A stretch of DNA of 64,000 nucleotides, taken from assembly GCA_949752795.1 (NCBI GenBank), contig CATKHW010000293.1:868001-932000 (forward strand), read 5' to 3'. The DNA comes from Hyperoodon ampullatus. Its lineage: Eukaryota; Chordata; Mammalia; Artiodactyla; Ziphiidae. The translations under genes were made by a program, and so were the position numbers. The notes beneath the pieces were generated by a model. That model did no database searches and was not told the origin of the DNA. It saw only the letters and a list, made by a program, of their open reading frames with translations. This document shows positions 36,519-50,218 of the stretch, piece by piece (position 1 is the stretch's first letter; each line of letters begins with the position of its first letter).

Positions 36519-37866
36519 CCCAGAAAATATAAACATGGTTCAAAAAATTGTGGTACTTACGTACGATGGAATATCCCTCAGCCATGAAATCAATGTCATA
36601 AGACCAGTAGCAGCAAAATGGGTGGATTCAGGTACGATGATTCTAAGTGAAATAAGTCACACAGAAAAAGAAACTTATCATAAGATATCACTTATGAAGA
36701 TCCTGTAAACATGGCTACACTTGAACTGAGTTAGGAAAGAGAACAGTGTCGCACATTTAGAAAACACTCTTATACCTGCTTAAGGGGGAAGGAGAGGTGG
36801 AGTGATGCATAAAACCAGAGTTTGATATAAGCACAGGTACCGTTCCAAAAACCAACTATGGAATAGACAAGACCTACACCGTCCTCAGTGAAAGGGACTC
36901 AAAACCCCATATTTCCCGCAGAGGAAAATATCTGACTAGTAAGAATCTTAAAACCTATGTATTGATATGTCTCCGTAAGGGAATCAAGTGTGTCTAGACT
37001 GGCATAAACATGGCAGCGAGAATCAGCTCAAACCCACTATAAAAAGGAATTTCAAAAACAAAACAAAAAAACTGGGAAATTCTTTACAATTCCTTCAGGG
37101 TCTCTGATGAAAGCTGGAATGACCCTATCTACAACGACAGCTGGATATGGCATAAGGAGGGACACTTGGGACTGAGACGATTGGTGAGATTGGGTGAGCA
37201 AATGCAGACCCTTTAAAGCAATAATGCATGGCACCCATTCCATGGGTCCCAACTCTCCAGGTTGAAGGGAATATTACTACAGCTATAACATGTGCGGGAA
37301 ACCTAGAGAACGGACACACTGTGAATACGAAAGGTTTCTAAAACTCAACGAATAGTCCCTCTCCTGGTGCTCCGGTTTGACTTTCCATCTGCTTTACTAT
37401 CAACCTCCCAACTTGGAGAGACAGCCCCTTTAACCTCTTGGTTCGCACAGGTTGCCAATTTGGCAGAGGATGAAACGGAAGAGGGAGAACCAATGAGAGA
37501 GTAGCTGATAGGCATTTGGACGGGCACATATCACTGTAATTTCCCAGCAGGAAGAAGAATTAACCAAATTCTCAGCCACCCACCGGGAACCAGTATAGGT
37601 CCTGAACCAAAATTTTGGACTTGCGGTCAGCTCACCAAAAACGAGTTGAAAAATGGAGCTCAGGGGCACAGCAATTCACAAACTGGCCGAGTAATAAAGG
37701 ACAACTATCGTCCAAAAATCTGTTGAGGGAAGGCAACGAGGCGGACTTGAAAGCGAGGCAGAATAGCAGGAAACAGATTTCAAGAGGTACGTTGGAATCG
37801 CCTTTAAAGCACAGGAAGAGGGGCACAACTTCGACAATGATGCACTTGGCCAAATAGGGCGTATGC
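35660..37866 (+). repeat. Block duplicated 8,555 bp downstream (44,215-46,421)
   Basis: Shared rare variants, in order: CCCAAATTGG, ACAAAATGGCC, CACCCAAAAATTT, GTGTCGCAC, GGTGGAGTGATG, GGATATGGC, TTTCCATCTGC and the 70-bp deletion. The spacing equals five monomers minus two deletions. A few private changes, such as GCTGATAGG near 37505, came after the duplication. Confidence 0.8.
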
Positions 37867-38187
37867 AAATCTGCACTACAAAGAAGTATCACTTCCCACC
37901 GGTCAAAAGGGACATCCACAAAATGTGTAAGAACAAGAAAGGCAAGACAGGCCCTGGAGAACAGGGAGCCTTGTTATGCTGATGGGCGGGATGTAAATTG
38001 CCAACTGCCTCTCTGGAGGTGTGCATTCTGTTCCCTAAAACAAGTAAAGAACAGAGTTACAGAGCCAAGGGCACTACCAGTCTAGGGAATATACCTTGGG
38101 AAAACTGAAAATCAATAAGACAGAGCCACCCCAAAATTTAGGGCTGCACTGCATACAAGGACCTCAACTTGGATACACCTTAAGTAT
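36519..38187 (+). repeat. Satellite monomer 22, 70-bp palindrome deletion
   Basis: 1,669 bp. The palindrome is reduced to its left flank, and the deletion junction lies at ATGC 37863-37866. The left flank carries A to T (CCAAATAGGG). GGATATGGC and GAAACGGAAG mark the deletion subfamily. Confidence 0.95.
37855..37875. other. 70-bp deletion junction (copy 22; same in copies 24 and 27)
   Basis: AGGGCGTATGCAAATCTGC replaces the palindrome. In intact copies, ATGC occurs once in the left arm (CGTATGCGTT) and again exactly 70 bp later (GCAATGCAAA). The deletion joins the two and keeps one ATGC. Equivalent junctions are at 41271-41274 and 46418-46421. Confidence 0.93.
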
Positions 38188-39926
38188 CCCAGAAAATATA
38201 AACATGGTTCAAAAAATTGTGGTACTTACGTACGATGGAATATCCCTCAGCCATGAAATCAATGTCATAAGACCAGTAGCAACAAAATGGGTGGATTCAG
38301 GTACGATGATTCTAAGTGAAATAAGTTACACAGAAAAAGAAACTTATCATAAGATATCACTTATGAAGATCCTGTAAACATGGCTACACTTGAACTGAGT
38401 TAGGAAAGAGAACAGTGTCTGACATTTAGAAAACACTCTTATACCTGCTTAAGGGGGAAGGAGAGGTGGGGTGATGCATAAAACCAGAGTTTGATATAAG
38501 CACAGGTACCGTTCCAAAAACCAACTATGGAATAGACAAGACCTACACCGTCCTCAGTGAAAGGGACTCAAAACCCCATATTTCCCGCAGAAGAAAATAT
38601 CTGACTAGTAAGAATCTTAAAACCTATGTATTGATATGTCTCCGTAAGGGAATCAAGTGTGTCTAGACTGGCATAGACATGGCAGCGAGAATCAGCTCAA
38701 ACCCACTATAAAAAGGAATTTCAAAAACAAAACAAAAAAACTGGGAAATTCTTTACAATTCCTTCAGGGTCTCTGATGAAACCTGGAATGACCCTATCTA
38801 CAACGACAGCTGGATGTGGCATAAGGCTGGACACTTGGGACTGAGATGATTGGTGAGATTGGGTGAGCAAATGCAGACCCTTTAAAGCAATAATGCATGG
38901 CACCCATTCCATGGGTCCGAACTCTCCAGGTTGAAGGGAATATTACTACAGCTATAACATGTGCGGGAAACCTAGGGAAAGGACACACTGTGAATACGAA
39001 AGGTTTCTAAAACTCAACGAATAGTCCCTCTCCTGGTGCTCCGGTTTGACTTTCCGTCTGCTTTACTATCAACCTCCCAACTTGGAGAGACAGCCCCTTT
39101 AACCTCTTGGTTCGCACAGGTTTCCAATTTGGCAGAGGATGAAAGGGAAGAGGGAGAACCAATGAGAGAGTAGCTGTTAGGCATTTGGACGGGCACATAT
39201 CACTGTAATTTCCCGGCAGGAAGAAGAATTAAGCAAATTCTCAGCCACCCACCGGGAACCAGTATAGGTCCTGAACCAAAATTTTGGACTTATGGTCAGC
39301 TCACCAAAAACGAGTTGAAAAATGGAGCTCAGGGGCACAGCAATTCACAAACTGGCCGAGTAATAAAGGACAACTATCGTCCAAAAATCTGTTGAGGGAA
39401 GGCAACGAGGCGGACTTGAAAGCGAGGCAGACTAGCAGGAAACAGATTTCAAGAGGTACGTTGGAATCGCCTTTAAAGCACAGGAAGAGGGGCACAACTT
39501 CGACAATGATGCACTTGGCCATAAAGGGCGTATGCGTTTTCTCCTCAATATATTCAGGAGAAAACGCATAGGCCCTTTTTGGCCAAGCAAGCAAGCGGGC
39601 AATGCAAATCTGCACTACAAAGAAGTATCACTTCCCACCGGTCAAAAGGGACATCCACAAAATGTGTAAGAACAAGAAAGGCAAGACAGGCCCTGGAGAA
39701 CAGGGAGCCTTGTTATGCTGATGGGCGGGATGTAAATTGCCAACTGCCTCTCTGGAGGAGTGCATTCTGTTCCCTAAAACAAGTAAAGAACAGAGCTACA
39801 GAGCCAAGGGCACTACCAGTCTAGGGAATATACCTTGGGAAAACTGAAAATCAATAAGACAGAGCCACCCCAAAATTTAGGGCTGCACTGCATACAAGGA
39901 CCTCAACTTGGATACACCTTAAGTAT
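38188..39926 (+). repeat. Satellite monomer 23
   Basis: The most degraded full-length palindrome (39514-39587), with mismatches at 39522, 39546 and 39571. GGCTGGACAC near 38825 and CTAGGGAAAGG are shared with copies 25 and 29. Confidence 0.95.
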
Positions 39927-41595
39927 CCCAGAAAATATAAACATGGTTCAAAAAATTGTGGTACTTACGTACGATGGAATATCCCTCAGCCATGAAATCA
40001 ATGTCATAAGACCAGTAGCAGCAAAATGGGTGGATTCAGGTACGATGATTCTAAGTGAAATAAGTCACACAGAAAAAGAAACTTATCATAAGATATCACT
40101 TATGAAGATCCTGTAAACATGGCTACACATGAACTCAGTTAGGAAAGAGAACAGTGTCTCACATTTAGAAAACACTCTTATACCTGCTTAAGGGGGAAGG
40201 AGAGGTGGAGTGATGCATAAAACCAGAGTTTGATATAAGCACAGGTACCGTTCCAAAAACCAACTATGGAATAGACAAGACCTACACCGTCCTCAGTGAA
40301 AGGGACTCAAAACCCCATATTTCCCGCAGAGGAAAATATCTGACTAGTAAGAATCTTAAAACCTATGTATTGATATGTCTCCGTAAGGGAATCAAGTGTG
40401 TCTAGACTGGCATAAACATGGCAGCGAGAATCAGCTCAAACCCACTATAAAAAGGAATTTCAAAAACAAAACAAAAAAACTGGGAAATTCTTTACAATTC
40501 CTTCAGGGTCTCTGATGAAAGCTGGAATGACCCTATCTACAACGACAGCTGGATATGGCATAAGGAGGGACACTTGGGACTGAGACGATTGGTGAGATTG
40601 GTTGAGCAAATGCAGACCCTTTAAAGCAATAATGCATGGCACCCATTCCATGGGTCCCAACTCTCCAGGTTGAAGGGAATATTACTACAGCTATAACATG
40701 TGCGGGAAACCTAGAGAACGGACACACTGTGAATACGAAAGGTTTCTAAAACTCAACGAATAGTCCCTCTCCTGGTGCTCCGGTTTGACTTTCTGTCTGC
40801 TTTACTATCAACCTCCCAACTTGGAGAGACAGCCCCTTTAACTTCTTGGTTCGCACAGGTTGCCAATTTGGCAGAGGATGAAACGGAAGAGGGAGAACCA
40901 ATGAGAGAGTAGCTGTTAGGCATTTGGACGGGCACATATCACTGTAATTTCCCAGCAGGAAGAAGAATTAAGCAAATTCTCAGCCACCCACCGGGAACCA
41001 GTATAGGTCCTGAACCAAAATTTTGGACTTGCGGTCAGCTCACCAAAAACGAGTTGAAAAATGGAGCTCAGGGGCACAGCAATTCACAAACTGGCCGAGT
41101 AATAAAGGACAACTATCGTCCAAAAATCTGTTGAGGGAAGGCAACGAGGTGGACTTGAAAGCGAGGCAGAATAGCAGGAAACAGATTTCAAGAGGTACGT
41201 TGGAATCGCCTTTAAAGCACAGGAAGAGGGGCACAACTTCGACAATGATGCACTTGGCCAAATAGGGCGTATGCAAATCTGCACTACAAAGAAGTATCAC
41301 TTCCCACCGGTCAAAAGGGACATCCACAAAATGTGTAAGAACAAGAAAGGCAAGACAGGCCCTGGAGAACAGGTAGCCTTGTTATGCTGATGGGCGGGAT
41401 GTAAATTGCCAACTGCCTCTCTGGAGGTGTGCATTCTGTTCCCTAAAACAAGTAAAGAACAGAGTTACAGAGCCAAGGGCACTACCAGTCTAGGGAATAT
41501 ACCTTGGGAAAACTGAAAATCAATAAGACAGAGCCACCCCAAAATTTAGGGCTGCACTGCATACAAGGACCTCAACTTGGATACACCTTAAGTAT
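39927..41595 (+). repeat. Satellite monomer 24, 70-bp palindrome deletion
   Basis: 1,669 bp with the deletion junction at ATGC 41271-41274. It shares GGAGGTGTGC and AGAGTTACAG with copy 22. Confidence 0.95.
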
Positions 41596-43334
41596 CCCAG
41601 AAAATATAAACATGGTTCAAAAAATTGTGGTAGTTACGTACGATGGAATATCCCTCAGCCATGAAATCAATGTCATAAGACCAGTAGCAACAAAATGGGT
41701 GGATTCAGGTACGATGATTCTAAGTGAAATAAGTCACACAGAAAAAGAAACTTATCATAAGATATCACTTATGAAGATCCTGTAAACATGGCTACACTTG
41801 AACTGAGTTAGGAAAGAGAACAGTGTCTGACATTTAGAAAACACTCTTATACCTGCTTAAGGGGGAAGGAGAGGTGGGGTGATGCATAAAACCAGAGTTT
41901 GATATAAGCACAGGTACCGTTCCAAAAACCAACTATGGAATAGACAAGACCTACACCGTCCTCAGTGAAAGGGACTCAAAACCCCATATTTCCCGCAGAA
42001 GAAAATATCTGACTAGTAAGAATCTTAAATCCTATGTATTGATATGTCTCCGTAAGGGAATCAAGTGTGTCTAGACTGGCATAAACATGGCAGCGAGAAT
42101 CAGCTCAAACCCACTATAAAAAGGAATTTCAAAAACAAAACAAAAAAACTGGGAAATTCTTTACAATTCCTTCAGGGTCTCTGATGAAAGCTGGAATGAC
42201 CCTATCTACAACGACAGCTGGATGTGGCATAAGGCTGGACACTTGGGACTGAGATGATTGGTGAGATTGGGTGAGCAAATGCAGACCCTTTAAAGCAATA
42301 ATGCATGGCACCCATTCCATGGGTCCGAACTCTCCAGGTTGAAGGGAATATTACTACAGCTATAACATGTGCGGGAAACCTAGGGAAAGGACACACTGTG
42401 AATACGAAAGGTTTCTAAAACTCAACGAATAGTCCCTCTCCTGGTGCTCCGGTTTGACTTTCCGTCTGCTTTACTATCAACCTCCCAACTTGGAGAGACA
42501 GCCCCTTTAACCTCTTGGTTCGCACAGGTTTCCAATTTGGCAGAGGATGAAAGGGAAGAGGGAGAACCAATGAGAGAGTAGCTGTTAGGCATTTGGACGG
42601 GCACATATCACTGTAATTTCCCGGCAGGAAGAAGAATTAAGCAAATTCTCAGCCACCCACCGGGAACCAGTATAGGTCCTGAACCAAAATTTTGGACTTG
42701 CGGTCAGCTCACCAAAAACGAGTTGAAAAATGGAGCTCAGGGGCACAGCAATTCACAAACTGGCCGAGTAATAAAGGACAACTATCGTCCAAAAATCTGT
42801 TGAGGGAAGGCAACGAGGCGGACTTGAAAGCGAGGCAGAATAGCAGGAAACAGATTTCAAGAGGTACGTTGGAATCGCCTTTAAAGCACAGGAAGAGGGG
42901 CACAACTTCGACAATGATGCACTTGGCCAAAAAGGGCGTATGCGTTTTCTCCTGAATATATTCAGGAGAAAACGCATACGCCCTTTTTGGCCAAGCAAGC
43001 AAGCGGGCAATGCAAATCTGCACTACAAAGAAGTATCACTTCCCACCGGTCAAAAGGGACATCCACAAAATGTGTAAGAACAAGAAAGGCAAGACAGGCC
43101 CTGGAGAACAGGGAGCCTTGTTATGCTGATGGGCGGGATGTAAATTGCCAACTGCCTCTCTGGAGGAGTGCATTCTGTTCCCTAAAACAAGTAAAGAACA
43201 GAGCTACAGAGCCAAGGGCACTACCAGTCTAGGGAATATACCTTGGGAAAACTGAAAATCAATAAGACAGAGCCACCCCAAAATTTAGGGCTGCACTGCA
43301 TACAAGGACCTCAACTTGGATACACCTTAAGTAT
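41596..43334 (+). repeat. Satellite monomer 25
   Basis: Perfect palindrome at 42922-42995. A close relative of copy 23 through its first 1.1 kb (GGCTGGACAC, GAGATGATTGG, CAGGTTTCC). Confidence 0.95.
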
Positions 43335-45073
43335 CCCAGAAAATATAAACATGGTTCAAAAAATTGTGGTACTTACGTACGATGGAATATCCCTCAGCCA
43401 TGAAATCAATGTCATAAGACCAGTAGCAGCAAAATGGGTGGATTCAGGTACGATGATTCTAAGTGAAATAAGTCACACAGAAAAAGAAACTTATCATAAG
43501 ATATCACTTATGAAGATCCTGTAAACATGGCTACACTTGAACTGAGTTAGGAAAGAGAACAGTGTCTCACATTTAGAAAACACTCTTATACCTGCTTAAG
43601 GGGGAAGGAGAGGTGGGGTGATGCATAAAACCAGAGTTTGATATAAGCACAGGTACCGTTCCAAAAACCAACTATGGAATAGACAAGACCTACACCGTCC
43701 TCAGTGAAAGGGACTCAAAACCCCATATTTCCCGCAGAGGAAAATATCTGACTAGTAAGAATCTTAAAACCTATGTATTGATATGTCTCCGTAAGGGAAT
43801 CAAGTGTGTCTAGACTGGCATAAACATGGCAGCGAGAATCAGATCAAACCCACTATAAAAAGGAATTTCAAAAACAAAACAAAAAAACTGGGAAATTCTT
43901 TACAATTCCTTCAGGGTCTCTGATGAAAGCTGGAATGACCCTATCTACAACGACAGCTGGATGTGGCATAAGGAGGGACACTTGGGACTGAGACGATTGG
44001 TGAGATTGGGTGAGCAAATGCAGACCCTTTAAAGCAATAATGCATGGCACCCATTCCATGGGTCCGAACTCTCCAGGTTGAAGGGAATATTATTACAGCT
44101 ATAACATGTGCGGGAAACCTAGAGAACGGACACACTGTGAATACGAAAGGTTTCTAAAACTCAACGAAAAGTCCCTCTCCTGGTGCTCCGGTTTGACTTT
44201 CCGTCTGCTTTACTATCAACCTCCCAAATTGGAGAGACAGCCCCTTTAACCTCTTGGTTCGCACAGGTTGCCAATTTGGCAGAGGATGAAAGGGAAGAGG
44301 GAGAACCAATGAGAGAGTAGCTGTTAGGCATTTGGACGGGCACATATCACTGTAATTTCCCGGCAGGAAGAAGAATTAACCAAATTCTCAGCCACCCACC
44401 GGGAACCAGTATAGGTCCTGAACCAAAATTTTGGACTTGCGGTCAGCTCACCAAAAACGAGTTGAAAAATGGAGCTCAGGGGCACAGCAATTCACAAAAT
44501 GGCCGAGTAATAAAGGACAACTATCGTCCAAAAATCTGTTGAGGGAAGGCAACGAGGCGGACTTGAAAGCGAGGCAGAATAGCAGGAAACAGATTTCAAG
44601 AGGTACGTTGGAATCGCCTTTAAAGCATAGGAAGAGGGGCACAACTTCGACAATGATGCACTTGGCCAAAAAGGGCGTATGCGTTTTCTCCTGAATATAT
44701 TCAGGAGAAAACGCATACGCCCTTTTTGGCCAAGCAAGCAAGCGGGCAATGCAAATCTGCACTACAAAGAAGTATCACTTCCCACCGGTCAAAAGGGACA
44801 TCCACAAAATGTGTAAGAACAAGAAAGGCAAGACAGGCCCTGGAGAACAGGGAGCCTTGTTATGCTGATGGGCGGGATGTAAATTGCCAACTGCCTCTCT
44901 GGAGGAGTGCATTCTGTTCCCTAAAACAAGTAAAGAACAGAGCTACAGAGCCAAGGGCACTACCAGTCTAGGGAATATGCCTTGGGAAAACTGAAAATCA
45001 ATAAGACAGAGCCACCCAAAAATTTAGGGCTGCACTGCATACAAGGACCTCAACTTGGATACACCTTAAGTAT
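43335..45073 (+). repeat. Satellite monomer 26
   Basis: Perfect palindrome at 44661-44734. From about 44,090 onward it matches copy 21. AACGAAAAGTCC near 44164 is private. Confidence 0.95.
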
Positions 45074-46742
45074 CCCAGAAAATATAAACATGGTTCAAAA
45101 AATTGTGGTACTTACGTACGATGGAATATCCCTCAGCCATGAAATCAATGTCATAAGACCAGTAGCAGCAAAATGGGTGGATTCAGGTACGATGATTCTA
45201 AGTGAAATAAGTCACACAGAAAAAGAAACTTATCATAAGATATCACTTATGAAGATCCTGTAAACATGGCTACACTTGAACTGAGTTAGGAAAGAGAACA
45301 GTGTCGCACATTTAGAAAACACTCTTATACCTGCTTAAGGGGGAAGGAGAGGTGGAGTGATGCATAAAACCAGAGTTTGATATAAGCACAGGTACCGTTC
45401 CAAAAACCAACTATGGAATAGACAAGACCTACACCGTCCTCAGTGAAAGGGACTCAAAACCCCATATTTCCCGCAGAGGAAAATATCTGACTAGTAAGAA
45501 TCTTAAAACCTATGTATTGATATGTCTCCGTAAGGGAATCAAGTGTGTCTAGACTGGCATAAACATGGCAGCGAGAATCAGCTCAAACCCACTATAAAAA
45601 GGAATTTCAAAAACAAAACAAAAAAACTGGGAAATTCTTTACAATTCCTTCAGGGTCTCTGATGAAAGCTGGAATGACCCTATCTACAACGACAGCTGGA
45701 TATGGCATAAGGAGGGACACTTGGGACTGAGACGATTGGTGAGATTGGGTGAGCAAATGCAGACCCTTTAAAGCAATAATGCATGGCACCCATTCCATGG
45801 GTCCCAACTCTCCAGGTTGAAGGGAATATTACTACAGCTATAACATGTGCGGGAAACCTAGAGAACGGACACACTGTGAATACGAAAGGTTTCTAAAACT
45901 CAACGAATAGTCCCTCTCCTGGTGCTCCGGTTTGACTTTCCATCTGCTTTACTATCAACCTCCCAACTTGGAGAGACAGCCCCTTTAACCTCTTGGTTCG
46001 CACAGGTTGCCAATTTGGCAGAGGATGAAACGGAAGAGGGAGAACCAATGAGAGAGTAGCTGTTAGGCATTTGGACGGGCACATATCACTGTAATTTCCC
46101 GGCAGGAAGAAGAATTAACCAAATTCTCAGCCACCCACCGGGAACCAGTATAGGTCCTGAACCAAAATTTTGGACTTGCGGTCAGCTCACCAAAAACGAG
46201 TTGAAAAATGGAGCTCAGGGGCACAGCAATTCACAAACTGGCCGAGTAATAAAGGACAACTATCGTCCAAAAATCTGTTGAGGGAAGGCAACGAGGCGGA
46301 CTTGAAAGCGAGGCAGAATAGCAGTAAACAGATTTCAAGAGGTACGTTGGAATCGCCTTTAAAGCACAGGAAGAGGGGCACAACTTCGACAATGATGCAC
46401 TTGGCCAAATAGGGCGTATGCAAATCTGCACTACAAAGAAGTATCACTTCCCACCGGTCAAAAGGGACATCCACAAAATGTGTAAGAACAAGAAAGGCAA
46501 GACAGGCCCTGGAGAACAGGGAGCCTTGTTATGCTGATGGGCGGGATGTAAATTGCCAACTGCCTCTCTGGAGGAGTGCATTCTGTTCCCTAAAACAAGT
46601 AAAGAACAGAGCTACAGAGCCAAGGGCACTACCAGTCTAGGGAATATACCTTGGGAAAACTGAAAATCAATAAGACAGAGCCACCCCAAAATTTAGGGCT
46701 GCACTGCATACAAGGACCTCAACTTGGATACACCTTAAGTAT
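45074..46742 (+). repeat. Satellite monomer 27, 70-bp palindrome deletion
   Basis: 1,669 bp with the deletion junction at ATGC 46418-46421. It matches copy 22 up to the junction, but its 3' part has the common GGAGGAGTGC and AGAGCTACAG, which suggests an exchange between types. Confidence 0.95.
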
Positions 46743-48480
46743 CCCAGAAAATATAAACATGGTTCAAAAAATTGTGGTACTTACGTACGATGGAATATCC
46801 CTCAGCCATGAAATCAATGTCATAAGACCAGTAGCAGCAAAATGGGTGGATTCAGGTACGATGATTCTAAGTGAAATAAGTCACACAGAAAAAGAAACTT
46901 ATCATAAGATATCACTTATGAAGATCCTGTAAACATGGCTACACTTGAACTGAGTTAGGAAAGAGAACAGTGTCTCACATTTAGAAAACACTCTTATACC
47001 TGCTTAAGGGGGAAGGAGAGGTGGGGTGATGCATAAAACCAGAGTTTGATATAAGCACAGGTACCGTTCCAAAAACCAACTATGGAATAGACAAGACCTA
47101 CACCGTCCTCAGTGAAAGGGACTCAAAACCCCATATTTCCCGCAGAGGAAAATATCTGACTAGTAAGAATCTTAAAACCTATCTATTGATATGTCTCCAT
47201 AAGGGAATCAAGTGTGTCTAGACTGGCATAAACATGGCAGCGAGAATCAGCTCAAACCCACTATAAAAAGGAATTTCAAAAACAAAACAAAAAAACTGGG
47301 AAATTCTTTACAATTCCTTCAGGGTCTCTGATGAAAGCTGGAATGACCCTATCTACAACGACAGCTGGATGTGGCATAAGGAGGGACACTTGGGACTGAG
47401 ACGATTGGTGAGATTGGGTGAGTAAATGCAGACCCTTTAAAGCAATAATGCATGGCACCCATTCCATGGGTCCGAACTCTCCAGGTTGAAGGGAATATTA
47501 CTACAGCTATAACATGTGCGGGAAACCTAGAGAACGGACACACTGTGAATACGAAAGGTTTCTAAAACTCAACGAATAGTCCCTCTCCTGGTGCTCCGGT
47601 TTGACTTTCCGTCTACTTTACTATCAACCTCCCAACTTGGAGAGACAGCCCCTTTAACCTCTTGGTTCGCACAGGTTGCCAATTTGGCAGAGGATGAAAG
47701 GGAAGAGGGAGAACCAATGAGAGAGTAGCTGTTAGGCATTTGGACGGGCACATATCACTGTAATTTCCCGGCAGGAAGAAGAATTAACCAAATTCTCAGC
47801 CACCCACCGGGAACCAGTATAGGTCCTGAACCAAAATTTTGGACTTGCGGTCAGCTCACCAAAAACGAGTTGAAAAATGGAGCTCAGGGGCACAGCAATT
47901 CACAAACTGGCCGAGTAATAAAGGACAACCATCGTACAAAAATCTGTTGAGGGAAGGCAATGAGGCGGACTAGAAAGCGAGGCAGAATAGCAGGAAACAG
48001 ATTTCAGAGGTACGTTGGAATCGCCCTTAAAGCACAGGAAGAGGGGCACAACTTCGACAATGATGCACTTGGCCAAAAAGGGCGTATGCGTTTTCTCCTG
48101 AATATATTCAGGAGAAAATGCATACGCCCTTTTTGGCCAAGCAAGCAAGCGGGCAATGCAAATCTGCACTACAAAGAAGTATCACTTCCAACCGGTCAAA
48201 AGGGACATCCACAAAATGTGTAAGAACAAGAAAGGCAAGACAGGCCCTGGAGAACAGGGAGCCTTGTTATGCTGATGGCCGGGATGTAAATTTCCAACTG
48301 CCTCTCTGGAGGAGTGCATTCTGTTCCCTAAAACAAGTAAAGAACAGAGCTACAGAGCCAAGGGCACTACCAGTCTAGGGAATATACCTTGGGAAAACTG
48401 AAAATCAATAAGACAAAGCCACCCCAAAATTTAGGGCTGCACTGCATACAAGGACCTCAACTTGGATACACCTTAAGTAT
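46743..48480 (+). repeat. Satellite monomer 28, 1,738 bp
   Basis: One A is lost near 48006. The palindrome at 48068-48141 has one CpG to TpG change (48119). Several private substitutions make it one of the more diverged copies. Confidence 0.95.
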
Positions 48481-50218
48481 CCCAGAAAATATAAACATGG
48501 TTCAAAAAATTGTGGTACTTATGTACGATGGAATATCCCTCAGCCATGAAATCAATGTCATAAGACCAGTAGCAGCAAAATGGGTGGATTCAGGTACGAT
48601 GATTCTAAGTGAAATAAGTCACACAGAAAAAGAAACTTATCATAAGATATCACTTATGAAGATCCTGTAAACATGGCTACACTTGAACTGAGTTAGGAAA
48701 GAGAACAGTGTCTCACATTTAGAAAACACTCTTATACCTGCTTAAGGGGGAAGGAGAGGTGGGGTGATGCATAAAACCAGAGTTTGATATAAGCACAGGT
48801 ACCGTTCCAAAAACCAACTATGGAATAGACAAGACCTACACCGTCCTCAGTGAAAGGGACTCAAAACCCCATATTTCCCGCAGAAGAAAATATCTGACTA
48901 GTAAGAATCTTAAAACCTATGTATTGATATGTCTCCTAAGGGAATCAAGTGTGTCTAGACTGGCATAAACATGGCAGCGAGAATCAGCTCAAACCCACTA
49001 TAAAAAGGAATTTCAAAAACAAAACAAAAAAACTGGGAAATTCTTTACAATTCCTTCAGGGTCTCTGATGAAAGCTGGAATGACCCTATCTACAACGACA
49101 GCTGGATGTGGCATAAGGCTGGACACTTGGGACTGAGATGATTGGTGAGATTGGGTGAGCAAATGCAGACCCTTTAAAGCAATAATGCATGGCACCCATT
49201 CCATGGGTCCGAACTCTCCAGGTTGAAGGGAATATTACTACAGCTATAACATGTGCGGGAAACCTAGGGAAAGGACACACTGTGAATACGAAAGGTTTCT
49301 AAAACTCAACGAATAGTCCCTCTCCTGGTGCTCCGGTTTGACTTTCCGTCTGCTTTACTATCAACCTCCCAACTTGGAGAGACAGCCCCTTTAACCTCTT
49401 GGTTCGCACAGGTTGCCAATTTGGCAGAGGATGAAAGGGAAGAGGGAGAACCAATGAGAGAGTAGCTGTTAGGCATTTGGACGGGCACATATCACTGTAA
49501 TTTCCCGCCAGGAAGAAGAATTAACCAAATTCTCAGCCACCCACCGGGAACCAGTATAGGTCCTGAACCAAAATTTTGGACTTGAGGTCAGCTCACCAAA
49601 AAGGAGTTGAAAAATGGAGCTCAGGGGCACAGCAATTCACAAACTGGCCGAGTAATAAAGGACAACTATCGTCCAAAAATCTGTTGAGGGAAGGCAACGA
49701 GGCGGACTTGAAAGCGAGGCAGAATAGCAGGAAACAGATTTCAAGAGGTACGTTGGAATCGCCTTTAAAGCACAGGAAGAGGGGCATAACTTCGACAATG
49801 ATGCACTTGGCCAAAAAGGGCGTATGCGTTTTCTCCTGAATATATTCATGAGAAAACGCATACGCCCTTTTTGGCCAAGCAAGCAAGCGGGCAATGCAAA
49901 TCTGCACTACAAAGAAGTATCACTTCCCACCGGTCAAAAGGGACATCCACAAAATGTGTAAGAACAAGAAAGGCAAGACAGGCCCTGGAGAACAGGGAGC
50001 CTTGTTATGCTGATGGGCGGGATGTAAATTGCCAACTGCCTCTCTGGAGGAGTGCATTCTGTTCCCTAAAACAAGTAAAGAACAGAGCTACAGAGCCAAG
50101 GGCACTACCAGTCTAGGGAATATACCTTGGGAAAACTGAAAATCAATAAGACAGAGCCACCCCAAAATTTAGGGCTGCACTGCATACAAGGACCTCAACT
50201 TGGATACACCTTAAGTAT
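48481..50218 (+). repeat. Satellite monomer 29, 1,738 bp
   Basis: One G is lost near 48936. The palindrome at 49806-49879 has one mismatch (G to T, 49849). It carries the GGCTGGACAC subfamily markers of copies 23 and 25. Confidence 0.95.

Larger units (their letters stand above)
36519..43334 (+). repeat. Deletion-type/full-type dimer repeated at 3,408 bp
   Basis: Copies 22-23 and copies 24-25 form a tandem pair of dimers. Markers GGATATGGC, GAAACGGAAG, the deletion, GGAGGTGTGC, a GCA to ACA change (AGTAGCAACAAAATGG), TCTGACATT and GGCTGGACAC recur at 3,408 bp (1,669 + 1,739). Confidence 0.8.
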
